Shown piece by piece: positions 31,043 through 44,552 of a DNA stretch of 64,000 bases. Under the pieces are notes generated by a model. It searched no databases. It was not told the origin of the DNA and saw nothing but the letters and a program-made list of their open reading frames with translations. The first letter of the stretch is position 1. Each line of letters begins with the position of its first letter. This DNA comes from Haemophilus parainfluenzae (lineage in GTDB: Bacteria > Pseudomonadota > Gammaproteobacteria > Enterobacterales > Pasteurellaceae), in assembly GCF_014931375.1 (NCBI RefSeq), contig NZ_CP063117.1, forward strand, positions 124,001 through 188,000, read 5' to 3'. The position numbers and the translations under genes were made by a program.

Positions 31043-31088
31043 AAAGTGCGGTCAAAAATTTTCTTATTTTTTGACCGCTCTTTTTTTT
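31043..31088 (-). terminator. Second hairpin after tkt (uptake-signal pair)
   Basis: AAAGTGCGGTCAAAAA and TTTTTGACCGCTCTTT pair over 16 bases with one mismatch. Read on the minus strand, it is a back-up terminator for tkt, upstream of the symporter promoter. One arm carries the CGCTC variant of the uptake core. Confidence 0.75.
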
Positions 31089-31099
31089 AATCAAAAAAG

Positions 31100-31123
31100 A
31101 AAGGCAGGTCATTACCTGCCTTT
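31100..31123 (-). terminator. Rho-independent terminator after tkt
   Basis: AAAGGCAGGT-aatg-ACCTGCCTTT is a perfect 10-base stem followed on the minus strand by CTTTTTTG, 14 bases past the tkt stop. Confidence 0.92.
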
Positions 31124-31137
31124 ATCCATTTTAATAA

Positions 31138-33135
31138 TTATAAAATCTCTTTTGCTTTTGCTACCACGTTATCTACGGTGAAACCAAAGAGTTTAAATAA
31201 TTGATCTGCTGGTGCTGATTCGCCAAAGCTGTTCATGCCTACTACACGACCTTCAAAGCCAACGTATTTATACCAGAAGTCTGCAATACCTGCTTCGATT
31301 GCAACACGTTTAGTTACAGCAGCTGGTAATACGCTTTCACGGTACGCTGCATCTTGTTTATCGAAACGGTTAGTGCTTGGCATAGAAACTACGCGTACTT
31401 TTTTACCTTCAGCACTCAACACATCTGCAGCTTTCACTGCTAATTCCACTTCAGAACCAGTCGCAATGAAGATTAACTCAGGTGTGCCATCACAGTCTTT
31501 TAATACATAAGCACCACGTTTAACTGCCTCTAATTGTGCAGAAGTGCGGTCCATTTGTGCTAAGTTTTGACGGGTAAAGATCAACGCACTTGGGCCATCT
31601 TGACGCTCAACCGCTTGTTGCCATGCGATGGCTGATTCCACTTGGTCACATGGACGCCATGTTTCAAGATTTGGAATTAAGCGTAATGATGTAGTTTGCT
31701 CAACTGGTTGGTGAGTTGGTCCATCTTCGCCTAAACCGATCGAGTCGTGTGTATAAACAAAGAGTGAGCGTTGTTTCATTAATGCCGCCATACGCACCGC
31801 ATTGTGTGCATATTCGTAGAACATTAAGAAAGTTGCGCCATAAGGAATGAAACCGCCGTGTAAAGCAATACCATTCATGATCGCAGACATACCAAACTCA
31901 CGCACACCATAGTTGATATAGTTACCGCCTATGTTTTCGTGTGCACGAATTGGTTTAGAACCGCTCCATAACGTTAAGTTAGAGCTTGCTAAGTCTGCAG
32001 AGCCACCTAAGAACTCAGGTAATACATGTGCATAAGCTTCGATTGCATTTTGTGATGCTTTACGGCTCGCAATGCTTGCAGGATTCGCTTGTAATTTTTC
32101 AATGAACGCTTTAGATTCTACTGTCCAATTTGCCGGTAATTCACCGTTTACACGACGTGTAAATTCTGCAGCAAGTTCTGGATATGCTTTTGCATAAGCC
32201 GCAAATTTTTCTTCCCAAGATTTTTCTGCTGCAGCGCCTTTTTCTTTCGCAGACCATTCTGCATAGTACTCAGCCGGAATTTCAAATGGAGCATATTCCC
32301 AGCCTAGAGCTTTACGGGTTAATGCGATTTCTTCATCACCTAATGGTGCACCGTGGCAATCATGAGAACCTGATTTATTTGGTGAACCGAAGCCGATGAT
32401 GGTTTTACAAATAATTAACGTTGGTTTTTCTTTTTCGGCTTGAGCAAGAATGGTTGCAGCACGAATTTGTTCTGCATCGTGACCATCTACATTACGGATT
32501 ACTTGCCAGCCATAAGCTTCAAAACGTTCTGCCGTATCATCGCTGAACCAACCATCAACATGACCATCAATCGAAATATTGTTGTCATCGTAGAATGCGA
32601 TTAATTTACCTAGGCCTAATGTTCCTGCTAAAGAGCAAGCTTCGTGAGAAATCCCTTCCATTAAACAGCCATCACCTAAGAACACATAAGTGTGGTGATC
32701 GACAATTTCATGACCTTCACGGTTAAATTGACCTGCTAATGTTTTCTCAGCAATCGCCATACCCACGGCATTAGTGATACCTTGGCCTAGTGGACCAGTA
32801 GTGGTTTCAACACCTGGTGCATAACCATATTCTGGGTGTCCAGGGGTTTTAGAATGTAATTGACGGAATTGTTTTAAATCTTCGATAGAAAGATCATAGC
32901 CTGTTAAATGTAATAAGCTATAGATCAACATTGAACCGTGGCCATTAGAAAGTACAAAACGGTCGCGATCGGCCCATTTAGGATTGCTTGGGTTGTGTTT
33001 TAAGAAATCGCGCCATAATACTTCAGCGATATCTGCCATTCCCATCGGTGCACCTGGGTGGCCTGATTTCGCTTTTTGTACCGCATCCATTGATAGCGCA
33101 CGAATTGCGTTGGCGAGTTGTCTACGAGTTGCCAT
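31138..33135 (-). CDS. tkt: Transketolase
   Basis: Transketolase moves two-carbon units between sugar phosphates in the pentose phosphate pathway using thiamine diphosphate. The 665 residues are full length. The cofactor and metal site is [18 protein letters not shown] near residues 154-171, continuing to DDNNISIDG. Further family motifs are [17 protein letters not shown] at the N-terminus, [12 protein letters not shown] near 470 and a C-terminal domain ending AKEIL. It is a single gene with AGGAG upstream and two terminators in tandem. Confidence 0.97.
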   Translation of the reverse strand: MATRRQLANAIRALSMDAVQKAKSGHPGAPMGMADIAEVLWRDFLKHNPSNPKWADRDRFVLSNGHGSMLIYSLLHLTGYDLSIEDLKQFRQLHSKTPGHPEYGYAPGVETTTGPLGQGITNAVGMAIAEKTLAGQFNREGHEIVDHHTYVFLGDGCLMEGISHEACSLAGTLGLGKLIAFYDDNNISIDGHVDGWFSDDTAERFEAYGWQVIRNVDGHDAEQIRAATILAQAEKEKPTLIICKTIIGFGSPNKSGSHDCHGAPLGDEEIALTRKALGWEYAPFEIPAEYYAEWSAKEKGAAAEKSWEEKFAAYAKAYPELAAEFTRRVNGELPANWTVESKAFIEKLQANPASIASRKASQNAIEAYAHVLPEFLGGSADLASSNLTLWSGSKPIRAHENIGGNYINYGVREFGMSAIMNGIALHGGFIPYGATFLMFYEYAHNAVRMAALMKQRSLFVYTHDSIGLGEDGPTHQPVEQTTSLRLIPNLETWRPCDQVESAIAWQQAVERQDGPSALIFTRQNLAQMDRTSAQLEAVKRGAYVLKDCDGTPELIFIATGSEVELAVKAADVLSAEGKKVRVVSMPSTNRFDKQDAAYRESVLPAAVTKRVAIEAGIADFWYKYVGFEGRVVGMNSFGESAPADQLFKLFGFTVDNVVAKAKEIL

Positions 33136-33220
33136 GTTTTTCTCCTATCTAAATAATTCCCAGTATTCTACCTTATTTACTGATTGGCTTAACCAATATT
33201 TGCAATTTTATTTACCTTGA

Positions 33221-33922
33221 TCAAATTCTTCGACGACGTTGATGGAAACGTTGGCTACTCGATTTACCTTGTAAATTGACCACCGTTTTAGTTTCCACTG
33301 GTTTTCGATATGTTCGACGATAATGACTTAAAAAATAATGAATGGAACTGGCGAATAAAGCGCCTAATAAAAAGACCACGACAATTTCACCATATAAGCG
33401 GTGAAAAACTTGATTGATTTTATTCTGTGTTGTTTGAGCATATTGGGCGTCAAAGGTCACGCGCAAAAAGCCACGAACCGCGTTATTAGAAGCAGAATAA
33501 ATAGGCTCAACAATTTGTTGTGTTGAAAACTCACCTTCATTTTTATGTTCTAGGCCTAGTTGCTCACGAAGGTTGCCTGTATTGGTACTTTGTGCCAATT
33601 CTTTACCGTTATAATCATAAATAGTCGCATCGAGCACAAAGTTTTCTTTGACTAAATTATCTAAATTTTCGACGAGCTGATCGGATTTCGCATTATTGGT
33701 TAATAAAACTGAAAATAAATTGGTTTGCTGACGAACCAAAGTATGCGATAAATTCGCTACTTGATTCACACTTGAAAGCTGTGAACCAATCTTAAATTGT
33801 TTCACACCAAACAAAATCACCGTCATGGCACCGATACAAAGCAGCACGATGAGCCCAAACATCAGTGATTTTTGAAGTTTTTCTTTAATTAATTGCACGT
33901 TGTTTTTCCATTTTTTCGCCAA
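33221..33922 (-). CDS. ytjB: YtjB/SMP family membrane protein
   Basis: The 233-residue protein has an N-terminal transmembrane helix (SLMFGLIVLLCIGAMTVILF, about 19-38), a periplasmic stretch of about 130 residues, a second helix (GEIVVVFLLGALFASSIHYF, about 178-197) and a strongly basic cytoplasmic tail ending RRRR. It matches the Smp/YtjB family, which in enterobacteria is also divergent from serB. Only 44 bases separate it from serB here. The function is unresolved. Confidence 0.83.
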   Translation of the reverse strand: MAKKWKNNVQLIKEKLQKSLMFGLIVLLCIGAMTVILFGVKQFKIGSQLSSVNQVANLSHTLVRQQTNLFSVLLTNNAKSDQLVENLDNLVKENFVLDATIYDYNGKELAQSTNTGNLREQLGLEHKNEGEFSTQQIVEPIYSASNNAVRGFLRVTFDAQYAQTTQNKINQVFHRLYGEIVVVFLLGALFASSIHYFLSHYRRTYRKPVETKTVVNLQGKSSSQRFHQRRRRI

Positions 33923-33966
33923 GATCGGCTAGAATAGATGAGTATTCACAATTTACAGGATTTTCT

Positions 33967-35423
<1,457 letters not shown>

Positions 35424-35427
35424 TTTA

Positions 35428-35904
35428 ATGAAAAAATATCTTTGGGTATTTTGGGCTGCCGTTCCACTATGTTCGTTCGCAAATGAGAATGCCATGAATC
35501 TCGGTGATAGCGTCATTGATGTTGTAAAATGTGAAAGCACCAAAGGGGAAAAACTTTGGGTCGCGCTAAATAATCTTAAAACATTCACTTACATGAAAAA
35601 CGATGTGAATGTGGCTGATCAAACGATAGATAATGCTTACTTACAAGCTTATGCCACAGAAGCGACTCTTTTTCTTCCATCAACAGAAAATAATCAGTTG
35701 TGGACGATAATAAAAGAAAGAGCAGTAGATAAGACGAGCATCAGTCAAGTTACTATCGATTTGCGTAATAAGAAAGGTAAGCTAATTTCTCATGCTGCTT
35801 GCAAACGAAATGACGAGACTTTTTCATTATTAATGGGATCGAGTTTCGATATAAAAGAGCCTACCGATAAAATCCTTGAATTAATGGATCCACTTCCACA
35901 ATAA
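35428..35904 (+). CDS. Secreted protein of unknown function, 158 aa
   Basis: The N-terminus is a cleavable signal peptide (MKKYLWVFWAAVPLCSFA, cut about residue 18-19). The mature part has two Cys (VKCESTK and HAACKRN), which probably form a disulfide in the periplasm. I recognise no family. It starts 4 bases after the yajQ stop and is followed by a bidirectional terminator, so it is the last gene of the serB-yajQ transcript. Predicted beta-rich segments (TKGEKLWVALNNLKTF) are all that can be said. Confidence 0.8.
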   Translation: MKKYLWVFWAAVPLCSFANENAMNLGDSVIDVVKCESTKGEKLWVALNNLKTFTYMKNDVNVADQTIDNAYLQAYATEATLFLPSTENNQLWTIIKERAVDKTSISQVTIDLRNKKGKLISHAACKRNDETFSLLMGSSFDIKEPTDKILELMDPLPQ

Positions 35905-35908
35905 AACT

Positions 35909-35952
35909 AAAGAGCGGTCAAAAAACACAACATTTTTTGACCGCTCTTTTTA
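35909..35952. terminator. Bidirectional terminator between the secreted protein gene and argH
   Basis: AAAGAGCGGTCAAAAAA pairs exactly with TTTTTTGACCGCTCTTT across an 8-base loop. Both arms carry the GAGCGGT variant rather than the canonical uptake core. Confidence 0.9.
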
Positions 35953-35962
35953 TTTGCGTTAA

Positions 35963-37336
35963 TTAAGCTAATCTCGCTTTTGCTTCTGCAATCGCTTCTG
36001 CTACACGAAGTGGTGAAACCCCACCTTTCGCACAACGTTTATCTAAACAAGATTGTAGTGAAAGAATGTCATATACATCATCCCCTACCACATCACTGAA
36101 TTGACGGAATTCAGGAATGGTTAAGTCTTCCAAGGCTTTGCCTTTTTCAATGGCATAAACCACGGTTTCACCGACAATATGGTGAGAATCACGGAATGGT
36201 ACACCTTTTGCTACAAGATAATCTGCTAGCTCTGTTGCATTTGAGTAGCCTTTTAAAGCAGCTTCACGAGTACGATCGGTATTCACTTTTAATTCATCTA
36301 ATACAAAAGTCGCCATATCTACGCAATCTTGCCAGGTATCTAATGCATCAAAGATCCCTTCTTTGTCTTCTTGCATATCTTTGTTATACGCTAACGGTAA
36401 ACCTTTTACAGTCATCAACATACCGGTTAATGCCCCCATGACACGGCCAGCTTTACCACGAATCAATTCACAAGCATCAGGATTTTTCTTTTGCGGCATT
36501 AAAGACGAACCTGAAGTCACACGATCTGACAATTCCACAAAATTCGCTTCACCACTGTTGAAAATAATCATATCTTCAGCAAAGCGAGAAAGGTGCACCA
36601 TACTTAAAGAAGCTGTTGAGAGTAATTCCACAATATGGTCACGATCAGAGACGCTATCCAAACTATTACGCGTCGCAAAAGCAAAACCTAAATCTGAGGC
36701 TAATTGTTCACGATCGACCGCATAGGCAGTTCCCGCAAGTGCACCGCTGCCTAATGGGCAACTATTCATGCGTTTATAAGCATCGGCGAGACGTGAATAA
36801 TCACGCTCAAACATTTCCACATAAGCCATGCACCAATGAGCAAAAGTGATTGGTTGTGCACGTTGTAAATGGGTATAACCCGGCATCACCGCATCTTGCG
36901 TATTTTCCGCTGTTTGCACCAAATGACGTTGAAGATTACGAATAGATGCTTGCAACTCCGTTACACGTTGTTTGCACCACATTTTAATATCAAGTGCAAC
37001 TTGGTCATTACGGCTACGACCCGTGTGTAATTTTTTACCTAAATTACCCACTTTATCAATAAGTTTACTTTCCACCCAGCTATGAATATCTTCTGCATCA
37101 TCCTGCAAAATCGCTTGTGGATTTGACCGCACTTCGATTAATAATTCATTTAAGGCAACTTCTAGCTGTTGTTGCTCTTCAGCACTTAATACACCGACAT
37201 TGACTAAAGCTTTAGACCAGCCAATGGAGCCTTCAATATCTTGCTCTGCCAAGCGATAATCAAAACGCAGGCTATCATTAAAATCTTTAAAACGTTTATC
37301 TGCCGCTTGTGTAAAACGACCACCCCAGAGAGCCAT
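35963..37336 (-). CDS. argH: Argininosuccinate lyase
   Basis: ArgH splits argininosuccinate to arginine and fumarate. The 457 residues contain the family signature [15 protein letters not shown] near residue 280, with the catalytic Ser, and also [13 protein letters not shown] near 105-117 and [16 protein letters not shown] near 155-170. The start has GGAT upstream. An ARG-box palindrome lies 27 bases before the start, so arginine repression by ArgR is likely. No other arginine gene is adjacent. Confidence 0.97.
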   Translation of the reverse strand: MALWGGRFTQAADKRFKDFNDSLRFDYRLAEQDIEGSIGWSKALVNVGVLSAEEQQQLEVALNELLIEVRSNPQAILQDDAEDIHSWVESKLIDKVGNLGKKLHTGRSRNDQVALDIKMWCKQRVTELQASIRNLQRHLVQTAENTQDAVMPGYTHLQRAQPITFAHWCMAYVEMFERDYSRLADAYKRMNSCPLGSGALAGTAYAVDREQLASDLGFAFATRNSLDSVSDRDHIVELLSTASLSMVHLSRFAEDMIIFNSGEANFVELSDRVTSGSSLMPQKKNPDACELIRGKAGRVMGALTGMLMTVKGLPLAYNKDMQEDKEGIFDALDTWQDCVDMATFVLDELKVNTDRTREAALKGYSNATELADYLVAKGVPFRDSHHIVGETVVYAIEKGKALEDLTIPEFRQFSDVVGDDVYDILSLQSCLDKRCAKGGVSPLRVAEAIAEAKARLA

Positions 37337-37362
37337 AGGTTATCCTTCTTTTAATATTAAAA

Positions 37363-37378
37363 TTGATTAATTATTCAA
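37363..37378 (-). promoter_or_regulatory. ARG-box-like operator of argH
   Basis: TTGATTAATTATTCAA differs from the ArgR consensus TGAAT-N4-ATTCA at one core base. It is nearly palindromic and lies just upstream of argH. A second, weaker half site follows, as is common for ArgR. Confidence 0.55.
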
Positions 37379-37566
37379 TTATTACGCATAACTAATCAAG
37401 ATGCAATAATAATCTCTTTATGGTTTGCTATTTTACCCTGTTTTTTCTAACAAAAACTAGACAGTATTAAATTTTAGTGGTAATTTACGCACCATTCTTA
37501 AGGGCATTGCCCACCATTCAAACATTTCAGTATTATCAACTCTTATTCGTTCCAACATTATTAATT

Positions 37567-38829
37567 ATGCATCTTACAGAACTTAAAAATACGCCTGTTT
37601 CTGATCTTGTGAAACTTGGCGAAGAACAAATGGGTTTGGAAAATCTTGCCCGTTTACGTAAACAAGATATTGTTTTTGCGATTTTGAAACAACACGCAAA
37701 GAGCGGTGAAGATATTTTTGGCGGTGGCGTGTTAGAAATTTTACCCGATGGTTTCGGTTTCTTACGCTCCGCAGACAGTTCCTACCTTGCTGGTCCTGAT
37801 GACATCTACGTTTCTCCAAGTCAAATTCGTCGCTTCAATCTTCAAACTGGTGATAAAATCGAAGGCAAAATCCGTCCACCAAAAGAGGGCGAACGCTATT
37901 TTGCACTTTTAAAAGTCGACCAAGTCAATGATGACAAACCTGAAGTCTCTCGTAGCAAAATCCTTTTCGAAAACTTAACTCCATTACATGCGAATTCCCG
38001 TTTAAGAATGGAACGTGGTAATGGCTCAACCGAAGATTTAACCGCGCGTATTTTGGATTTAGCCTCTCCGATTGGTAAAGGTCAACGTGGTCTTATCGTG
38101 GCACCACCAAAAGCCGGTAAAACCATGTTGCTACAAAATATTGCACAAAGCATCACGCACAACTACCCAGAATGTGAACTTATTGTACTTTTAATCGATG
38201 AGCGTCCAGAAGAAGTAACGGAAATGCAACGTTCGGTAAAAGGTGAAGTGATTGCCTCTACCTTTGATGAACCTGCTGCTCGTCACGTTCAAGTGGCTGA
38301 AATGGTTATCGAGAAAGCCAAACGTTCTGTTGAGCACAAAAAAGATGTGGTGATTTTACTCGACTCTATCACGCGTTTAGCACGTGCTTATAACACCGTT
38401 ACGCCAGCATCCGGTAAAATTCTCTCTGGTGGTGTGGATGCAAATGCGTTGCATCGTCCAAAACGTTTCTTTGGTGCGGCGCGTAACGTAGAAGAAGGCG
38501 GGAGTTTAACCATTATTGCTACCGCACTTGTAGATACCGGTTCAAAAATGGATGAGGTTATCTTTGAAGAATTTAAAGGTACCGGTAATATGGAATTACA
38601 TCTTTCTCGCAAAATTGCTGAAAAACGAGTGTTCCCAGCAATCGACTTCAACCGTTCTGGTACGCGTAAAGAAGACTTACTTACCACACCAGATGAATTA
38701 CAAAAAATGTGGATTCTTCGCAAAATCCTTAACCCAATGGGTGAAGTGGAAGCGATGGAATTCCTCATCGACAAACTTATGGTGGCAAAAACCAACGATG
38801 AGTTTTTTGAAATTATGAAGCGGTCTTAA
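37567..38829 (+). CDS. rho: Transcription termination factor Rho
   Basis: Rho is a hexameric RNA-dependent ATPase that ends transcription. The start [14 protein letters not shown] gives the standard length of 420 residues; the frame is open upstream, but that part has no ribosome site or family match. RNA-binding cold-shock fold: [16 protein letters not shown]. Walker [16 protein letters not shown] near residue 173. Walker [16 protein letters not shown] near 259. The gene ends with a strong bidirectional terminator shared with rplS. Confidence 0.98.
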   Translation: MHLTELKNTPVSDLVKLGEEQMGLENLARLRKQDIVFAILKQHAKSGEDIFGGGVLEILPDGFGFLRSADSSYLAGPDDIYVSPSQIRRFNLQTGDKIEGKIRPPKEGERYFALLKVDQVNDDKPEVSRSKILFENLTPLHANSRLRMERGNGSTEDLTARILDLASPIGKGQRGLIVAPPKAGKTMLLQNIAQSITHNYPECELIVLLIDERPEEVTEMQRSVKGEVIASTFDEPAARHVQVAEMVIEKAKRSVEHKKDVVILLDSITRLARAYNTVTPASGKILSGGVDANALHRPKRFFGAARNVEEGGSLTIIATALVDTGSKMDEVIFEEFKGTGNMELHLSRKIAEKRVFPAIDFNRSGTRKEDLLTTPDELQKMWILRKILNPMGEVEAMEFLIDKLMVAKTNDEFFEIMKRS

Positions 38830-38850
38830 TGTTGACCGCACTTAAAAACA

Positions 38851-38880
38851 AAAAAGGCTTGGAAAACCAAGCCTTTTTTA
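38851..38880. terminator. Bidirectional terminator between rho and rplS
   Basis: AAAAAGGCTTGG-aaaa-CCAAGCCTTTTTT (38851-38877) has A and T runs on both sides and sits between convergent genes. Confidence 0.94.
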
Positions 38881-38889
38881 TTTTGCGAA

Positions 38890-39276
<387 letters not shown>

Positions 39277-40017
39277 CTAACTGTTATGCTCGGCTTGCGC
39301 CTCTTTTAACAGTTTACGTTGTTCGTCAGTCAGAGCTAGGCCTTCTAAGAGCTCAGGGCGTCGGAGCCACGTTCTTTGTAGCGATTGTTTTAATCGCCAT
39401 TTCCGAATTTCTTCGTGATGTCCCGACATCAGCACGGGTGGTACAGTTAATCCTTCTAACACTTCCGGTCTGGTGTAATGCGGACAATCTAATAAACCAT
39501 CTGCGAAAGAATCTTCTTCTGCAGAGGCTTGCTTACCTAATACACCGGGAATAAAACGCGCAACAGCATCAATTAATGTCATTGCCGGCAACTCCCCACC
39601 GGTCAGAACGTAATCGCCGATTGACCATTCTTCATCGATTTCAGTTTGAATCAATCGCTCATCAATACCTTCGTAACGTCCACATACCAAAATCAATTTC
39701 TGATTTTGAGCAAGTTCGGTTACGCCACCTTGATCGAGTTTACGTCCTTGTGGCGAAAGGTATATCACCTTTGCGCCTTCTCCTGCAGCAGCTTTTGCTG
39801 CATGAATCGCATCCCGTAAAGGTTGCACCATCATCAGCATTCCCGGACCACCACCATAAGGGCGGTCATCCACAGTTTTATGCTTATCGAATGTAAAATC
39901 TCTTGGATTCCAACATTCCACCTGCAGAAGATTATGTTTTACGGCTCTACCTGTAACCCCAAATTCCGTAATCGCTTTAAACATTTCGGGGAATAATGAA
40001 ATCACCCCTATCCACAT
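39277..40017 (-). CDS. trmD: tRNA (guanine37-N1)-methyltransferase
   Basis: TrmD adds the m1G37 mark next to the anticodon, which prevents frameshifts. The 246 residues show the SPOUT knot: [16 protein letters not shown] at the start, [16 protein letters not shown] near 53-68, and [11 protein letters not shown] with [12 protein letters not shown] near 115-145. It is the third gene of the rpsP operon. It ends with an acidic tail. Confidence 0.98.
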   Translation of the reverse strand: MWIGVISLFPEMFKAITEFGVTGRAVKHNLLQVECWNPRDFTFDKHKTVDDRPYGGGPGMLMMVQPLRDAIHAAKAAAGEGAKVIYLSPQGRKLDQGGVTELAQNQKLILVCGRYEGIDERLIQTEIDEEWSIGDYVLTGGELPAMTLIDAVARFIPGVLGKQASAEEDSFADGLLDCPHYTRPEVLEGLTVPPVLMSGHHEEIRKWRLKQSLQRTWLRRPELLEGLALTDEQRKLLKEAQAEHNS

Positions 40018-40054
40018 AAAAAGCCTACTACATTACGTTTATGCATACTTGAGA

Positions 40055-40582
40055 TTAGAAACCAGCGTCCCAATCCACTTCAATTGTTTTCGTGGTGAGA
40101 TCGACTCTTTTAACTACTTGTTCATACAAAAACGGAATTAACCGCTCTTGTTTCCCAAAAGCATCTTTAGTATTGGCTTTAACCACTAACACATCATTAG
40201 AACCGGTTTCCATCATCTCTGTTACGGTTCCCATTGTATAACCTTCTAGGTTGACGACTGAACAACCGATTAAATCGTGCCAGTAATAATCCCCTTCTTC
40301 CAGTTCTGGGAATACAGATAAATCCACACCAATTTCAACATTTGCTAAAGTTTGTGCGGCTTCACGATCATCAACGCCTTTTAATTTAACGATGATTTCG
40401 TGATTATGATGACGCCAGTTTTCTAATTCCGTTGGCTGCCATTCGCCTTTGATTTTTAAAAACCAAGGTTGATATTCAAAAATGCTTTCAGCTTGTTCTG
40501 TTGATGAATAAATACGTAACCACCCACGGATACCGTAGGTTGAGCCTAATTTGCCCACAACTTCAATACGTTGTTGTTCCAT
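40055..40582 (-). CDS. rimM: Ribosome maturation factor RimM
   Basis: RimM helps process 16S rRNA and assemble the 30S head. The protein of 175 residues starts [20 protein letters not shown]. Two domains are visible: RimM-N (to about residue 95) and the PRC barrel ([16 protein letters not shown], then [11 protein letters not shown] and [15 protein letters not shown]). The ATG at 40582 is preferred over the one three codons upstream. It is the second gene of the operon. Confidence 0.96.
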   Translation of the reverse strand: MEQQRIEVVGKLGSTYGIRGWLRIYSSTEQAESIFEYQPWFLKIKGEWQPTELENWRHHNHEIIVKLKGVDDREAAQTLANVEIGVDLSVFPELEEGDYYWHDLIGCSVVNLEGYTMGTVTEMMETGSNDVLVVKANTKDAFGKQERLIPFLYEQVVKRVDLTTKTIEVDWDAGF

Positions 40583-40626
40583 ATTTTTCACCTATCTTAG
40601 TTTAAGAACTAAATCAAAAAGCGAGA

Positions 40627-40872
40627 TTATGCTTTTTGAGCTTCTTTTACCAAAGTTGCAACACGATCTGAAAGTGATGCACCTTGAGCAACCCAGTGGT
40701 TTACACGCTCAAGATCAACACGAAGACGCTCTGCATTACCTTGTGCGATTGGGTTGAAGAAACCTACACGCTCAATGAAACGACCGTCACGTGGTGAACG
40801 ACTGTCAGCTACTACGATTTGATAAAATGGGCGTTTTTTAGCTCCGCCACGAGATAAACGAATGGTTACCAT
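40627..40872 (-). CDS. rpsP: 30S ribosomal protein S16
   Basis: S16 is an early 30S assembly protein. The 81 residues begin [20 protein letters not shown] and include [20 protein letters not shown], the family signature. It is the first gene of the rpsP-rimM-trmD-rplS operon, preceded by GAGGAAG and a leader of about 100 bases. Confidence 0.98.
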   Translation of the reverse strand: MVTIRLSRGGAKKRPFYQIVVADSRSPRDGRFIERVGFFNPIAQGNAERLRVDLERVNHWVAQGASLSDRVATLVKEAQKA

Positions 40873-40979
40873 AACCTTCCTCTAAATGTTTAATTACTAA
40901 AAGAATATTCTCAAACTCGAAAGTAATTTAAGAATATAGCTTACTTTTTTCTCTGTATATATAGACAAAAAGCCTGAAG

Positions 40980-41007
40980 ATTTTACACTTTTTGAGCAAA
41001 AAAGCAA
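40980..41007 (-). promoter_or_regulatory. Promoter of the rpsP operon
   Basis: On the minus strand, TTGCTT (41002-41007), 16 bases, then TAAAAT (40980-40985). The predicted start near 40973 gives a leader of about 100 bases. Confidence 0.5.
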
Positions 41008-41048
41008 GCCAATAGCCTATTTCTACTTGAGAAATTCACCATAAAAAA

Positions 41049-41077
41049 TGACCGCGCTTCATCACAAAGTGCGGTCA
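41049..41077 (-). terminator. Terminator after gdhA (imperfect uptake-signal pair)
   Basis: TGACCGCgCTT and AAGTGCGGTCA pair with one mismatch, followed on the minus strand by a T-rich run. It lies 21 bases past the gdhA stop. Confidence 0.8.
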
Positions 41078-41098
41078 ATTTTTCATTCATTTATTGGA

Positions 41099-42448
41099 TT
41101 AATAAACCCCTTGAGCCAACATTGCATCGGCTACTTTTACAAAGCCTGCTACGTTTGCGCCAACTACATAGTTAATGTTTGCTTGGCCTTCTGCTGAACC
41201 GTATTTTTTACAGTTTGCATGAATATCTAACATGATACGATGAAGCTGTCTGTCCACCTCTTCAGCTGTCCAGTATAAACGTTGTGAACTTTGCGCCATT
41301 TCTAAACCTGATGTTGCAACACCACCTGCATTAGCCGCTTTACCAGGGCCAAATAATACACCAGCTTCTAAGAATGCTTCTGTCGCTTCGATAGTGGTTG
41401 GCATGTTTGCACCCTCAGCAACCAATTTCACACCGTTTGCAATTAGAGCTTTAGCGTCTAAAATCTCTAATTCGTTTTGGGTTGCGCAAGGAAGTGCAAT
41501 ATCTGCTTTCACTTCCCAAGGGCGTTTACCCGCAACATATTGCAAACCAAACTGTTCCGCAAATTCTTTTACGCGACCACGTTTTACGTTTTTGAGTTCT
41601 AATAACGCGGCTAATTTTTCACGATCAAAACCTTCTGGTAAATACACATAACCCGCTGAGTCAGAACAAGTTACGACTTTCGCACCGAGTTCCATCGCTT
41701 TTTCAATGGCATATTGAGCCACGTTACCCGAACCAGAAACTAAAACCGTTTTATCTTGGAAGCTATCCCCTTTCTCTGCAAGCATTGCTTGGGCAAAATA
41801 AACCAATCCATACCCCGTTGCTTCAGGGCGTATTAAGCTCCCACCGAATGAAAGACCACGACCAGTAAAGACACAAGCAGCTTGGTTTGATAATTTTTTC
41901 ATATAGCCTGCAAGATAACCGACTTCGCGACCACCCACACCTATATCTCCCGCAGGCACATCGGTATCCGGACCTACATGACGATACAATTCAGCCATTA
42001 ATGCTTGGCAGAAACGCATCACTTCAGCATCTGATTTGCCTTTAGGATCAAAATCAGATCCCCCTTTTGCACCGCCCATTGGCAATGTGGTTAAGGCATT
42101 TTTAAAGATCTGTTCAAAACCTAAGAATTTTAAGATTGATAAGTTAACGGATGGATGAAAACGCATACCCCCTTTAAAAGGCCCAATTGCACTGTTGAAT
42201 TGCACGCGGAAAGCACGGTTTACTTGAACTTGACCTTTATCATCAGTCCATGCCACACGGAATTGGATTGCGCGCTCTGGCTCAACTAAACGCTCTAATA
42301 AAGCTTCTGAACGGTATTTAGGGTTTGCTTCCAAGAAAGGCCAGATTGACGTGAAGACTTCACGAACGGCTTGTAAAAATTCAGGTTGGTGACCGTCGCG
42401 TTGAGCCACTTTTTCAAGAAATGCGTCTAATGATGCTACTGCTGACAT
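41099..42448 (-). CDS. gdhA: NADP-dependent glutamate dehydrogenase
   Basis: GdhA makes glutamate from 2-oxoglutarate and ammonia. The 449 residues match the bacterial hexameric NADP type: PFKGGMRFHPSVNLSILKFL near residues 90-109, PMGGAKGGSDFDPKGKSD near 122-139 with the catalytic Lys, and the Rossmann GSGNVAQYAIEKA near 240. The ATG has GGAAAA upstream. It is a single gene with a terminator on either side. Confidence 0.97.
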   Translation of the reverse strand: MSAVASLDAFLEKVAQRDGHQPEFLQAVREVFTSIWPFLEANPKYRSEALLERLVEPERAIQFRVAWTDDKGQVQVNRAFRVQFNSAIGPFKGGMRFHPSVNLSILKFLGFEQIFKNALTTLPMGGAKGGSDFDPKGKSDAEVMRFCQALMAELYRHVGPDTDVPAGDIGVGGREVGYLAGYMKKLSNQAACVFTGRGLSFGGSLIRPEATGYGLVYFAQAMLAEKGDSFQDKTVLVSGSGNVAQYAIEKAMELGAKVVTCSDSAGYVYLPEGFDREKLAALLELKNVKRGRVKEFAEQFGLQYVAGKRPWEVKADIALPCATQNELEILDAKALIANGVKLVAEGANMPTTIEATEAFLEAGVLFGPGKAANAGGVATSGLEMAQSSQRLYWTAEEVDRQLHRIMLDIHANCKKYGSAEGQANINYVVGANVAGFVKVADAMLAQGVY

Positions 42449-42595
42449 AGGATTTTCCTTCTAGTAGTGAGTTAATATGATGTGTGTAACGTTATTTTAT
42501 TTATCACCGTCTTGTTGCGGCGTGTCATCAATATAACAATAGAAAAATCAACTAGGCAATAGTTTTTTTATAGAAAAAATGAAAAAAAAATAAAA

Positions 42596-42626
42596 AACGA
42601 GAAAACATTTAATATTTCCTCGTTTT
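42596..42626 (-). terminator. Terminator after hemB
   Basis: On the minus strand, AACGAGGAAA and TTTTCTCGTT form an imperfect stem with a T-rich tail. It is 56 bases beyond the hemB stop; a smaller hairpin (AGCACTT / AAGTGCT) overlaps the stop itself. Confidence 0.65.
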
Positions 42627-42681
42627 TATTAGATGAAATCTAAAATTAGCTCCTAGATTAGCACTTCAAGTTAAAAAGTGC

Positions 42682-43746
<1,065 letters not shown>

Positions 43747-43760
43747 CTACGCCCATTTTC

Positions 43761-44543
43761 TTAATCTTTGTGATTCAAATCACCCTGATTTTCTACCGCA
43801 CTTGCCTCTTCTTCATCCTCTTTCGGTTGATAGAAACGTGCAACTAACAAGCCTAATTCAAAGAGAAGACACATTGGTACAGCAAGTAAAGTTTGAGAGA
43901 ACACGTCTGGTGGCGTTAAGATCATGCCAACAAAGAATGCTCCCACAATAATATAAGGGCGTTTTGCCGCCAATGCTTTCGTTGTTGTGACACCTGTCCA
44001 GCAAAGCAAAATAATGGCAACGGGTACTTCAAAGCACACACCGAAAGCCAAGAATAATGCTAGCGCAAAATCAAGGTAACTGCTGATATCTGTTGCGATA
44101 GCCACCCCTTCTGGTGCAGTTTGCGTAAAGAAACTAAACACGAAAGGGAAAACAACATAATAAGCAAACGCTACACCGCAATAGAATAAAACTGTACTGG
44201 AAAATAATAATGGATAAATTAAACGTTTTTCATGTTGATACAGTGCCGGTGCGACAAATGCCCAAATTTGATAAAGCAAATAAGGTACCGAAATAAATAC
44301 CGATACAATCGCGGTTAATTTAATTGGCGTAAAGAAAGGCGTTTGGATATTGGTTGCAATCATCGTTGCACCCTTTGGCATCACCGCGGTTAAAGGTGCG
44401 GCGACAAAATGATAAATATCATTAGAAAAATAAACCAACGCCACAAAAACCACTAGAATACAAATTACACAACGTAATAAGCGGTTTCTGAGTTCAACAA
44501 GATGGGTAATTAACGGTTGGGAATCGTCCGTCATATTGCTCAT
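43761..44543 (-). CDS. tatC: Sec-independent protein translocase TatC
   Basis: TatC is the receptor for twin-arginine signal peptides. The 260 residues have six transmembrane helices. The N-terminal cytoplasmic motif [16 protein letters not shown] and the loop [16 protein letters not shown] are conserved, and a [20 protein letters not shown] segment lies near the fifth helix. The C-terminal tail is acidic and charged ([11 protein letters not shown]). It is the last of three tat genes, with 9 bases from tatB. Confidence 0.96.
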   Translation of the reverse strand: MSNMTDDSQPLITHLVELRNRLLRCVICILVVFVALVYFSNDIYHFVAAPLTAVMPKGATMIATNIQTPFFTPIKLTAIVSVFISVPYLLYQIWAFVAPALYQHEKRLIYPLLFSSTVLFYCGVAFAYYVVFPFVFSFFTQTAPEGVAIATDISSYLDFALALFLAFGVCFEVPVAIILLCWTGVTTTKALAAKRPYIIVGAFFVGMILTPPDVFSQTLLAVPMCLLFELGLLVARFYQPKEDEEEASAVENQGDLNHKD

Positions 44544-44552
44544 AATTATTCT

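Noticed and set aside
37477..37566. N-terminal extension of Rho by 30 residues, or a rhoL-like leader peptide
   Set aside because: The frame is continuous with rho, lacks a ribosome site and is not similar to other Rho proteins; no separate leader peptide with a stop was found.
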